Below are positions 15,185-23,507 of a DNA stretch of 64,000 bases, one piece after another. This DNA is from Planctomycetota bacterium. GTDB lineage: Bacteria; Planctomycetota; J058; JAJDCQ01. Every line of letters begins with the position of its first letter. Position 1 is the stretch's first letter. The stretch lies in assembly GCA_029260755.1 (NCBI GenBank), contig JAJDCQ010000276.1, forward strand, positions 1-64,000, read 5' to 3'. A program made the translations under genes and the position numbers. The notes beneath the pieces were generated by a model. That model worked only from the letters and a program-made list of their open reading frames with translations. It was not told the DNA's origin and did not search any database.

Positions 15185-16732
15185 GTGAAAGACGATCAAG
15201 AAGACGAAGTGGCCGTGACCGGCGGGAGCACCGAGAGTGAACCGGCAGTGAACGACGACGTCCTCCGCCGGGTTGCCGGCCTCCGCTTCGAGGCGATCAC
15301 CTTCGTCGAGAGGATCGCGGAGATCGTCGGAACCCCGATCGATCTAGTCCTCGTTGTGCTCCATGACGAGGATCCGCGGCGCGGTGAGTCTCGTGATCCC
15401 GAGCCGCCAGTGTGGCGTCCGGGCTCCTTCTCGGAAACCGCCTGGATCATGCGCCTTCGCGATCCGCAGTGGAGCAAGATCGGAGCTGGCGAGCTGCCCC
15501 GCCGGGACGGCGAGGAGAGTGAGGGATACCACAACCGGATCTACCGACTCCTTCACCAGCCCGGCATCGGCCCAGCGCCGGATACGCGGGGATGCCGTCG
15601 TCATGCCTCTAGCGGCCAGCGGCTCGTTGGGACCGACGCACGCAACCCCTGCTGGGCTTTTCTTGTTGCTGAAATCGCGGGAGAGAGTCGCACGCCGCCG
15701 CTCTTCGTCGATGCAGTCGCATACAAGCTCGTCCAGATGTACGATCGGAAGCTACCTCTTGCGCCTGACCCGGCCTCGCCCTACGCGGTGGGCGCCGTGC
15801 AGACCGCTCCTCAAGAGGTGATCAGGTCGGCCGCGGAGTTCTACCTACGCTGGCTGCTCCGCCTCAATCCCCGTTCGGGACGCTTCGTCGATACCTTCAA
15901 CACGATCTCGCTCTCGCGCTACGAGGGTGCAGATACCTCGGGCGGCATTGCGATCTGGCCCGGGTCCGAGCCGTCGCCGTCTGCGTACGAGATTGGCGTC
16001 CAATTCGAGCAACCCGTCGAGCTTGAGCAGCACCGACGCGTGCGGAAGGTGCTCGAGGCTTGTCGCGACGGACAGCAGCTGCTTGCTGCGAGAGGCGGGG
16101 CTCTCGGCGTTGATCTCTTCGGCATCGGCTGTGTTGGAGCGGATAGCGAGGGCGTCTTCCAAGTCTCTTTCAGGGGGAGGGGGACGTGGGAGCTTGCTCG
16201 CGGCGACGAGGTGCTGATGCGGGTCCAGAACGGGGAGCCCCGACCTCCCGCCCCGCCACTAGACGAAACCGCCGAGGTCAATCAGCTGAGGGCGACCTTC
16301 CCCGGTCTGCCGCCTGAGAGGCTCAGCGAGTTACTGCGCACTCTCCAAACACTGTCGGACAGCTCGCGCGGCGGTCTCATCGTGATCACTAACGAGGCGT
16401 CGAGTGAGGCCACCCGGCTGGCGCGTCAAGGCACGCAGACTCTGCCAATCGCCTTGAGCGAAGATCGAATCGACAACCTGAGCCGCGTGGACGGAGCCGT
16501 ACTCATCTCGGACACCGGAGAGATTCACGCTTTCGGCGTGATCCTAGACGGCCTCGTCGACGCGGCGGGGGAAACGAGCGAGCAAGCGCGGGGGTCGCGC
16601 TTCAACTCGGCGCAGTGCTACGTCGCTACTCGGCGGAGGGAAGGGCCGGACGTCGCTGTGGTCGCCGCCGTGGTGTCCGAGGACAGCAACGGGAGGGTGG
16701 ATTGGTCGGGCCTCCAGGACGGGAGAGAGTGA
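15185..16732 (+). CDS. DisA_N/DAC-like nucleotide-sensor protein (moron)
   Basis: 515 aa from GTG 15185 (GAGGGA 8 nt upstream); ATG 15137 or 15149 are alternatives. The C-terminal 130 residues follow the DisA nucleotide-binding (DAC) fold: GGLIVITNEA, then VDGAVLISDTGEIHAFGVIL carrying the DGA motif (about residue 435), then ARGSRFNSAQ where cyclases have GTRHRAA (about 470), then VVSEDSNGRVDW. The RHR motif is RFN here, so diadenylate cyclase activity is unlikely; a sensor role, as proposed for DACNV-type domains in conflict systems, is more plausible. The N-terminal 300 residues match no family I recognise. It is flanked by tail genes. Confidence 0.6.
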   Translation: MKDDQEDEVAVTGGSTESEPAVNDDVLRRVAGLRFEAITFVERIAEIVGTPIDLVLVVLHDEDPRRGESRDPEPPVWRPGSFSETAWIMRLRDPQWSKIGAGELPRRDGEESEGYHNRIYRLLHQPGIGPAPDTRGCRRHASSGQRLVGTDARNPCWAFLVAEIAGESRTPPLFVDAVAYKLVQMYDRKLPLAPDPASPYAVGAVQTAPQEVIRSAAEFYLRWLLRLNPRSGRFVDTFNTISLSRYEGADTSGGIAIWPGSEPSPSAYEIGVQFEQPVELEQHRRVRKVLEACRDGQQLLAARGGALGVDLFGIGCVGADSEGVFQVSFRGRGTWELARGDEVLMRVQNGEPRPPAPPLDETAEVNQLRATFPGLPPERLSELLRTLQTLSDSSRGGLIVITNEASSEATRLARQGTQTLPIALSEDRIDNLSRVDGAVLISDTGEIHAFGVILDGLVDAAGETSEQARGSRFNSAQCYVATRRREGPDVAVVAAVVSEDSNGRVDWSGLQDGRE

Positions 16733-16791
16733 CGGGCGAGAACTCGTCCAAAGCGATCCGCGGACCGTCTCGGAGGTAGGAGACGCTCTCC

Positions 16792-16808
16792 TTGGCATCG
16801 CGTTTGCG
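16792..16808 (+). promoter_or_regulatory. Sigma-54-like promoter site (d)
   Basis: TTGGCATCGCGTTTGCG has GG at 16794-16795 and GC at 16806-16807, exactly 10 bases apart. It lies in the gap after the DAC-like gene and just before the tail gene at 16820. A start 12 bases downstream would fall at the ATG itself, giving a leaderless message. That is a point against a simple promoter reading for this copy. Confidence 0.4.
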
Positions 16809-16819
16809 GAGTGACGGAC

Positions 16820-18736
16820 ATGGTCATTCCGCTGCACGACGAAGGCCTCTCCATCAACTACCAAGGCTACACCTGCACCCCCCTATTCTCCTACTCCCGC
16901 TCCCTCGGCCTCGAGCCCGACTTCGGCTACGTCCACATCCTCAGGGAGGACTTCGGCGACTTCACGATCACGGAGTCGTTGAGAGGAGCTGAGGCGCCAC
17001 GGTTCACCACGCGAGTCGACGAACCGGGGCAAGGGTTCATGTCCTCGGGCGACCTCGTCGTCACCGAGAAGATCGAAGACAAGACCTACTCGACGACGTT
17101 CCGACACGTCCTCGTCACCACCGACGCGGTGAAGAGCGTCATCCCGGTCGACGATGCCAGCGACCTCGTCCGAGTCAGCATCACGGACATCCGGTATCTG
17201 TGGTCCCGCCGAGGGGTTGTCTTCGATTGGGTCAACGTCCTCCCCCAGGCCGCCACGCTCCCAGCTCGGCGAACGATCACTACTCTCGCCGACCTCCCAG
17301 CCGACGTCTGGATCGAGGGGTCGCTGACGAACGGTGCCGAGCCGTACACACTCCGTCAGGTGCTCGAGGAGATCATCATCCCGAGGCTGCCGGGCCAACC
17401 TCCGCTTCGTCGTCTCCCGCTCGACCTCGAGACGGCCGTGCCGATCAACCACGTGTGGGACGGGGTGCCGACCAAGCGGGCGCTGGCCGACCTGCTTGAG
17501 GAGTTCAATCTGGTGTTGGCCCTCAACCCAGATTCGTCCATCTCGCTGTGGAGACCCGAGGAGGGCCCGGCCCAACTCCAGAACGGCGACCCGATCCCAC
17601 CCAACGTCGTCTCCCACAACCTCCCGCTGATCGCCTACCACTACAAGCCCGCCGTCGTCCTCGTCCTCGGCCCAGCCCGCATCCTCGGCACCCGGATCGA
17701 CAACCTGGAGGCAGTCGGCGAGACGTTCGGCACCGTCGTCCCGCTCGAGGATGCTCTACGCGGGATCGGCCTGACGATGGCCCAGGCCATGAGGTTCGCC
17801 CTCGCCACTCCGCAGGAGAGAAGCACCCTCTTTGACGTCACCCCCGAGGCGGTGAAGGAGTTCGACCGCTGGGCGTTCAAGTGGTATCGGCTGCCGGGAG
17901 GTGAGCTCGCCCACCTCGATCACCTGCCGATGGTGGATCGCCCTGCGCTCGACACGAAGGGCCTGCTCCTCCCACCGCGCGTCTTCTCCGAGTCGGTCAC
18001 CGTTGCCGACGTGGCCGTTCTCCTCGACCGGGGGACGACAGGGCCGACCGCCGACCTCCTCCGGCAGCGTCTGAGAGCGGCCAACGGCAGCGAGCTCCTC
18101 GCCCTGGTCAACCTCCCCTTCCAGGAGGCGAGTGGGGGATACCGGCTGGACCGTGACCGCGGGATCGTCATGTTCGATCGAGTGATGGGGACGGTGTTCG
18201 GCGATGCGGTGCTCTCCCACGAAGTTCCTCTCAACGAGCCCGCCAGAGTGGCCGTCGAGTTTGGCTACAGGAGCAAGCCCCGGGCGATCGACCAGCTGAC
18301 GATCTCCCACCGCTACTTCTCTGTCTGGGTTCGAGACGGTGCCGACGGTGCCCGCCAGGAGCCCGTCCTCCCCGTCGACGCCTTCCCCCTCGTCGTCCAC
18401 CGGCCCGACCTCCAGGAGGTCAGGGACGTCTCCGGGAACCACAACCGCGCCCTTCTCGACGAGGTCGCTCGAGGGGTGGCCGAGGAAGTGTTCAAGAGAC
18501 CGACCTCGACGCTCGGAGGCGAGGTCCAGCTTCACCGCCCCATGCCGGCCGTCAACACCGGGATGGTCCAGTCCATCACCTGGTCGACCGAAGCTGAGCT
18601 CCCCCGAGTCCGCCTCTTCATCGGCACGAAGGAACCGTTCGCTCCTGCCGACGAACCGATCACCACCAGGGCGAGGAACCCGGCAGAGCCGGCCGTCCGA
18701 GACATCGCGGTGATGCCGCGGGGGTGGAAGCTGTGA
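16820..18736 (+). CDS. Large phage tail protein
   Basis: 638 aa. ATG 16820 is chosen because GGAG lies 8 nt upstream; GTG 16811 is in frame. The protein is beta-rich with few Cys. Early segments are INYQGYTCTPLFSYSRSLG and GDFTITESLRG; later ones are NHVWDGVPTKRALADLLEEFNL and LNPDSSISLWRPE. Size and position between the distal-tail-like gene and the fibre gene suggest a tail tip or baseplate hub protein. It resumes the structural series after the inserted accessory pair. Its stop overlaps the next GTG (GTGA). Confidence 0.55.
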   Translation: MVIPLHDEGLSINYQGYTCTPLFSYSRSLGLEPDFGYVHILREDFGDFTITESLRGAEAPRFTTRVDEPGQGFMSSGDLVVTEKIEDKTYSTTFRHVLVTTDAVKSVIPVDDASDLVRVSITDIRYLWSRRGVVFDWVNVLPQAATLPARRTITTLADLPADVWIEGSLTNGAEPYTLRQVLEEIIIPRLPGQPPLRRLPLDLETAVPINHVWDGVPTKRALADLLEEFNLVLALNPDSSISLWRPEEGPAQLQNGDPIPPNVVSHNLPLIAYHYKPAVVLVLGPARILGTRIDNLEAVGETFGTVVPLEDALRGIGLTMAQAMRFALATPQERSTLFDVTPEAVKEFDRWAFKWYRLPGGELAHLDHLPMVDRPALDTKGLLLPPRVFSESVTVADVAVLLDRGTTGPTADLLRQRLRAANGSELLALVNLPFQEASGGYRLDRDRGIVMFDRVMGTVFGDAVLSHEVPLNEPARVAVEFGYRSKPRAIDQLTISHRYFSVWVRDGADGARQEPVLPVDAFPLVVHRPDLQEVRDVSGNHNRALLDEVARGVAEEVFKRPTSTLGGEVQLHRPMPAVNTGMVQSITWSTEAELPRVRLFIGTKEPFAPADEPITTRARNPAEPAVRDIAVMPRGWKL

Positions 18737-20337
18737 GTCTGGAGCCTGAAAGCAGAAGTCCGTTTGGCCGGCCGCTCACCCTCGTCGATCGGAGCCGCAC
18801 TGCCGACGGAGTCGACGCCGAGCTCGGCCACTTCCGAGGGGACGTCTTCGCGTTCGTCGAGGAGGTTGATCCGGTCACCGGTGCGGTGGTGAAGGCCAGG
18901 ACGGGCCGTCTCCAACCTCGCAATTGGCACTACGTCGAGAGCGACGACCCTCTCTTCGTCGATCTCCCTGACCTCAAGGACAAGCGGTTCGGCTTGTCCC
19001 TCGTCGCCGAGGATCAGCACGCGTTCGACGGCTTCACGCTCGACCCGGAGCCCGATGCCGCTAACCCCTTCGGCAACGACTGGGGGTTCGACCAGAAGTC
19101 GACCAGGATCATCGACTACGACGATCCCAAGGGCAGGGCCGCCCTTCTCGCTCAACTGGTGAAGGTGGTCGACGACCTGAGGGGCGAATACGTCCCGGCC
19201 ATCCCCATCGGCCCGGAGGTGATGGGAGCGGGGACCTTCCTCGGCACGGGGCCGGATCCCGACGCGGCGAGTGGATCAGCCCTCGCCTCGTCTCCCGACT
19301 TCGGGCCTTCCAACACTGCCGGGGTCGCCGCTGCCGGATACACATGGGACGGGCAGAGGACGGGGCTTCTCTCTACTCTTCTCCACCCGATCAACCCCGA
19401 CGACATCCTCGGCGCGGGACGGGAAGGCACCGAGTGCGGGATCCAGGGCCTTCGCCGCATCGCCCACTTCGAGTGGGGGCCGAAGCATGGGAGCCTGCAT
19501 CTCGACAAGACGGATCTGGTCGCTGAGCCGGGCGGTCACGGTCCGATCTTCCCCGCGTCGCTCAGGCACTGGCCTGCGGTGGCCAACAACCCCGGGCTGC
19601 ACGAAACGGGTCAGTGGGCCCCGTGGTACCGGGCGACTTTCTTCGTCCCCGAGGAGGGCAACCCGGGTGGGCCGATCGTCGAGCCGCCGATGCCGCCGAG
19701 GTCCGAGCTCGAGCCTCCCGACGGTGTGCCCTCCGGCAGCGCAACGGGGACGCCGGTCATCCTCGCGATGCCGGGGTCGGCGAACGGGATGTCTCCCGCG
19801 GTCGACAACGTCCTCGACCCGTCCCTCTACGGCCAGATGGTCTTCGCCGTCGGCCAGGGACCAGACGGCGATCGCACCGTAGTCATGGTGGCCCAGGGCG
19901 ACGAGGCGGGAGCTGACTGGGGGATGACCCTGCCGACGGAGACGTGGGTTGGTGTCGACGTCGAGGACGAGCCGCAGATCAAATTCGGCCATGGTGGACC
20001 GACGATCGGAGCGAGGGCGGACGGGAGTCTGGCGATCGACGGCGGCATGGTGATCGGGGACGAGGTCACCGGCTTGACCGTCACCCCGACAGGCCTCGGC
20101 TTCTTCGGCGCGAAGCCCGTCCCTCAGACCTTCGTCGCCGAGCTCGACGAGCGGGGGATGGCGCTCATCCCTTCGGCACGCTACTCGCTCTCCAACGAGT
20201 CACGGTTCCGACGCTTGGTCGTCGGGAAGCTGAATGAGATGACGAGGGCTCTGCAGGACTACGGGCTGCTTGGCGCGGTGCCGGGTGGGGTCGAGGTTGG
20301 CGAAGAGTTTTCGGTGACATCCGAGAGGAGACGATGA
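18733..20337 (+). CDS. Tail fibre/receptor-binding-type protein
   Basis: 534 aa, GTG 18733 coupled to the previous stop. The middle carries a Gly/Pro-rich beta region and a WGPKHGSLHLDK segment. The C-terminal part contains GLGFFGAKPVPQ, a motif seen repeatedly at the trimeric ends of phage fibre and tail-spike proteins, followed by a helical coda (RFRRLVVGKLNEMTRALQDYG). It should mediate host attachment. Its stop overlaps the start of a 54-aa gene. Confidence 0.65.
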   Translation: MSLEPESRSPFGRPLTLVDRSRTADGVDAELGHFRGDVFAFVEEVDPVTGAVVKARTGRLQPRNWHYVESDDPLFVDLPDLKDKRFGLSLVAEDQHAFDGFTLDPEPDAANPFGNDWGFDQKSTRIIDYDDPKGRAALLAQLVKVVDDLRGEYVPAIPIGPEVMGAGTFLGTGPDPDAASGSALASSPDFGPSNTAGVAAAGYTWDGQRTGLLSTLLHPINPDDILGAGREGTECGIQGLRRIAHFEWGPKHGSLHLDKTDLVAEPGGHGPIFPASLRHWPAVANNPGLHETGQWAPWYRATFFVPEEGNPGGPIVEPPMPPRSELEPPDGVPSGSATGTPVILAMPGSANGMSPAVDNVLDPSLYGQMVFAVGQGPDGDRTVVMVAQGDEAGADWGMTLPTETWVGVDVEDEPQIKFGHGGPTIGARADGSLAIDGGMVIGDEVTGLTVTPTGLGFFGAKPVPQTFVAELDERGMALIPSARYSLSNESRFRRLVVGKLNEMTRALQDYGLLGAVPGGVEVGEEFSVTSERRR

Positions 20338-20498
20338 TGGACGCAACGACGACGGAGACGAAGGCGGTCGAGCTCACCGCCGAGGAGATCGCCATGCTGC
20401 TCAAGCTGCTCGGCAACGTCCCGGGGCGGACGCTGGACTACATGCGGTTGGTGGTGGGGCTGGCGGACAAGCTGGAGCAGGCCCGCGCCGCGCAGTAG
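20334..20498 (+). CDS. Small helical phage protein
   Basis: 54 aa. The tandem ATG codons (20334, 20337) overlap the fibre gene stop and follow GAGAGGAG. The product is amphipathic and helical (LTAEEIAMLLKLLGNVPGRTL; MRLVVGLADKLEQARAAQ) with no transmembrane segment. It is the last plus-strand phage gene. It may be a fibre assembly factor or a virion minor protein; no family is recognised. Confidence 0.55.
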   Translation: MMDATTTETKAVELTAEEIAMLLKLLGNVPGRTLDYMRLVVGLADKLEQARAAQ

Positions 20499-20514
20499 CC
20501 TACCGGCGGCAACC

Positions 20515-21089
20515 TCACCACGTCCCCTTCCAGATTGGACTAGCTCGGCACCGTTCTAGCCACTCCTCCCGAAGAACCTCCGAGTCTCCGATCGAATCTC
20601 GAAGCGCATCGCGCAAGTCCTTCGCATGAGCGAGTGCGTGGTCCCAGCGTTCCTCGACGTCGCTAGGCGCGATCGACCAGCCCTGTCGGTCCCTTTCGTC
20701 GAACTGCGCATCCCACGCATCGAAGACCAGAGAATACTGCGGGTTGTGGGCGTCCTCGTCGAAAGCGTCGAGCTCTTCCTCCGTCGCCTCTCGGCCGCCG
20801 GACTCGGGATTCGGTGAGGGAAGGGCGATCCAGGCCATGGAGCCATCTGGACGGAAACGGAGGACCAGAAGGCCTGGATCCCATTCGACGCACCAGAATA
20901 GGTCTGCCCCGTCCAGGATGTAGCTGAATCGCGCAGCCGTCTCGAGGATTCCGAGCGGGCCGATCTGGTAATCCTCGTCCGCAAGAGGGGCACGGACCCA
21001 CGCAGGTAGGTCTCGTCGTCAGCCCGGATTCGGTTGGTCATCACGACACCGGCATCGGTCTTACCGAGGACCCTAATGACGTGCTGCAT
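20515..21089 (-). pseudogene. Frameshifted hypothetical protein
   Basis: Two minus-strand frames together make one protein. The first part starts at ATG 21089 (GGAG upstream) with MQHVIRVLGKTDAGVVMTN and reads to about 20990 (DETYLRGSVPLL). The continuation is in another frame (ADEDYQIGPLGILETAARFS, then LFWCVEWDPGLLVLRF) and runs to 20515. That second frame has no start codon of its own after the upstream TGA. Loss of one base near 20990 explains the break. Either the gene is newly inactivated or this is a sequencing/assembly error. The composition resembles small immunity-type proteins, but no family is recognised. Confidence 0.6.
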
Positions 21090-21126
21090 GGATTGCTCCG
21101 AGAAGCGAACGAGAGAAAGGCCGTCG

Positions 21127-22140
21127 TCAGCTGGAGGTGAACTCACCAAGCCCCCAGGCGGTCAGTGTGCCATCGCCCGACCTCGCCGTTACCAGGGACG
21201 TGCCCGCGACTACGATTGTCGACCAGCAGGAGGTGCGCTCGTCGCCCTCCAAGCGGAGCTCTACGGCCTCCGCTTGCCGTGGATCGACCACGAGGAGCCG
21301 ACCCTCGCAGCTTGGGACGAGCAGGCGTCTGCCACCCAGCGAGTGAGCCCCCCAGTTGTGGCCGTCATCGAGCTCCTCGAACAGCCGACCGAGATCGGTA
21401 GAGCTCAGGCCCTCTCGGCTGGGATATCGATCCCAATCGAGCCGGTGGCCGTAGTGGGAGAGGCTCGCATAGCTCGATCCCGAGTCACCGTACGCGACGA
21501 AAGTGACCGATCGCTTTCCACGGTCGAGTGCCAGACGGCCGCTCTCGAACGTCGCCAGGACGGAGATCGACCCATCCTGACCCATGCCGCCCTCGAGGAA
21601 GATCGCCGGGGCTGTCGGATGCGGCCCCTCGATCCACCAACTCGGCCCTTCATCAAGCGCGATCTGTATCTCACGCTCCTCGAGGACTTCGCCGCAGCTC
21701 GGGTCTACGACAAGGAGGGTGCTTCCGCGCTCGCGGTAGATCCCCGTGGGGAGCAGCAGCCAGAAGAGCGACGCGTCCGCGGAGAAGTGGCAGGTGACCC
21801 AGGGCGATCTCTCGGTCAAAGGAGAAGGATAGGGAAGAACCCAACGCGTGTTCCCCTCCTGGTCGAGCATAGTAAGCACGTCAGGCCCGGCCAACGCCAG
21901 AAGGTCCTTTTCCTCGCAGAGGGCCATGGCCTTCGCCAAGCAGGCCTCAGAGGCCTCGATTCGTCGAGCTTGGCTGAGGCGCGCGTCGACGACGATCACA
22001 AAGGGGCTGCCATCGGGGCGGACGAGAACTGAGCCGCCACTTGTCCCGCGCGCCGAGAAGGTCGTGCCGAGCTCCAGCCGGCGAACTTGCTCAAGCTGAG
22101 CGATTCGGACCAGCCCTGGGATTCTGCGCGCGTAGGGCAC
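21127..22140 (-). CDS. Beta-propeller-like protein of unknown function
   Basis: 337 aa from ATG 22140. The sequence shows repeated strand-turn blocks that suggest a propeller of WD40/PQQ type (VLVRPDGSPFVIVVDARL, STLLVVDPSCGEVLEERE, GRLLVVDPRQAEAVELRL, GDGTLTAWGLGEF). No signal peptide is evident, so it is probably cytoplasmic. It belongs to a minus-strand trio between the last tail gene and the attachment site and is likely prophage cargo. Partner or ligand is unknown. Confidence 0.55.
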   Translation of the reverse strand: MPYARRIPGLVRIAQLEQVRRLELGTTFSARGTSGGSVLVRPDGSPFVIVVDARLSQARRIEASEACLAKAMALCEEKDLLALAGPDVLTMLDQEGNTRWVLPYPSPLTERSPWVTCHFSADASLFWLLLPTGIYRERGSTLLVVDPSCGEVLEEREIQIALDEGPSWWIEGPHPTAPAIFLEGGMGQDGSISVLATFESGRLALDRGKRSVTFVAYGDSGSSYASLSHYGHRLDWDRYPSREGLSSTDLGRLFEELDDGHNWGAHSLGGRRLLVPSCEGRLLVVDPRQAEAVELRLEGDERTSCWSTIVVAGTSLVTARSGDGTLTAWGLGEFTSS

Positions 22141-22207
22141 TCAGGCAACCCACCTTTCGCGACCCGAACTGAGAACACGAGTGGTCGTCGGGAGCAACGC
22201 CGGCCGA

Positions 22208-22960
22208 TCACGACTTCGTGACGACCGCCTCCCAGCCATCGTACTCGCCGTCGAACTGATCGGCAGCGTCAGCCAGATCGCATGTCACCTTGTGGATGTG
22301 CGGAAGGTCCACCGGATCGGCTCGCGTCAGCGTCAGAACGAACCTGCGAGACTCTCCGTCGGTCTCGAACTCTTCGGCGACGGAGAATCCGAGCGGCGCG
22401 ATCGTCCCCAGGAAGGCCTTCCTCGCTGCCTCGCTACCGAAGTAGAGCCAGTGCGAGACCTCTCTAGGTGACTCGAGGACGTCCTCTCGCGCCATGAGAG
22501 CCTCCACGGTGCGGCGGTTCGAGATCCAACGCATGAAGAGCGGGTCTGGGTAGATCCTCTCGAGATACTCGCTCCAATCACGATCCTCTTCGAAGAAATA
22601 CATGACCTTCGCCCCGGTGGGACTCGGGTCAGTCTCCGGCATCGCGCTCTCCGCCTCGACGAAGAAGAAGAGCTCGTGAAAGAAGCGTGTTGCGAGACGC
22701 CCCACGTGAACCCCGCGTCCCCCCCGCGTCAGGCCGTCGATGATCAGCTTCGTCATCGAGGCCACGTAGTCCTTGTCGATCGACGGAACCAGCGGATGAT
22801 CGGGATGCACTTCCGAGTACATGATTCGAACCTGAGCTCGGACCGGATACCGGGCAACCGGCGCGACATCTCGCAGCGCCAGATCGACGCGCATCGAGGC
22901 CGGCTCCTCCCCCTCGTCCGAGACCAGCGTCAAGAGGTAGAAGTCCCACCGCGGTTCCAT
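22208..22960 (-). CDS. DUF695-RraB domain protein
   Basis: 250 aa. ATG 22960 is chosen because GAGG lies 7 nt upstream; an ATG at 22990 is also in frame. Residues 1-140 resemble DUF695 (MEPRWDFYLL, VEAESAM, FFEEDRDWSEYLERIYPDP). Residues about 150-250 resemble the RraB domain, ending with its signature GEYDGWEA. RraB of E. coli binds and inhibits RNase E. The combined architecture is widespread in predicted toxin-immunity settings. First in a minus-strand group of cargo genes next to the prophage end; it could act as an immunity protein or an RNase modulator. Confidence 0.7.
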   Translation of the reverse strand: MEPRWDFYLLTLVSDEGEEPASMRVDLALRDVAPVARYPVRAQVRIMYSEVHPDHPLVPSIDKDYVASMTKLIIDGLTRGGRGVHVGRLATRFFHELFFFVEAESAMPETDPSPTGAKVMYFFEEDRDWSEYLERIYPDPLFMRWISNRRTVEALMAREDVLESPREVSHWLYFGSEAARKAFLGTIAPLGFSVAEEFETDGESRRFVLTLTRADPVDLPHIHKVTCDLADAADQFDGEYDGWEAVVTKS

Positions 22961-22992
22961 CGAATCGCCTCGTCGCTCACGCGTACCCAAGA

Positions 22993-23124
22993 CTACTCGG
23001 TCGACGATCGGTTCCTCCGCGCCAGGAGAGCTTGAGCCGCGTGGACGAGCGGAAGAGGATCCACCGCAGTCTTCGCTTCCTCGAGAAGCTCGAGTGCGAG
23101 CGTGAGGGCGCTGTCCGGGGGCAC
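22993..23124 (-). CDS. Possible small ORF near att site
   Basis: 43 aa from a GTG at 23124, giving PPDSALTLALELLEEAKTAV then LPLVHAAQALLARR. The amphipathic helical composition and GC-rich third positions look coding. There is no clear ribosome site, however, and the frame continues open upstream into the broken tRNA. It may be a genuine small phage protein or the tail of a disrupted gene. Confidence 0.3.
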   Translation of the reverse strand: MPPDSALTLALELLEEAKTAVDPLPLVHAAQALLARRNRSSTE

Positions 23125-23138
23125 AGTGGGGGCACAGC
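23116..23138. repeat. Tandem GTGCCCCC repeat near att (possible integrase arm sites)
   Basis: GGGGGCACAG occurs twice, 11 bp apart, about 60 bp inside the prophage from the tRNA junction. Short direct repeats at this distance are typical of arm-type sites bound by the N-terminal domain of tyrosine integrases. The link to integration is inferred from position only. Confidence 0.35.
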
Positions 23139-23197
23139 TTGGTGATTGGCCCTCACAAACATCTGCACCGTCGGGCGTTTCGTCGGCGATATCCGTG

Positions 23198-23235
<38 letters not shown>

Positions 23236-23507
23236 TGGGTGAAGTTGACTGCTTGTAGAGACTGATCTTACACCGGGCGTCTGTCGTCGCAACCGGTCAG
23301 CGTGGAGAACCGCGCCACCGCGCGGCGAACGACCTCGTTGCCGAGGCCGGCGCGCAGAAGCTCGGCCGCTCGGCCGCCTCCCCGCCACACCCCAGCCCGC
23401 GGAGCGCCTGCACGAGGCGAAGCCTGTTCGCGCCCGCGGCCCCTGGAGACTGCACGACGGCCCGCCGAGCCGATACGATGTCGAGCTCGAGTGGAAGGAG
23501 TGAGCCG

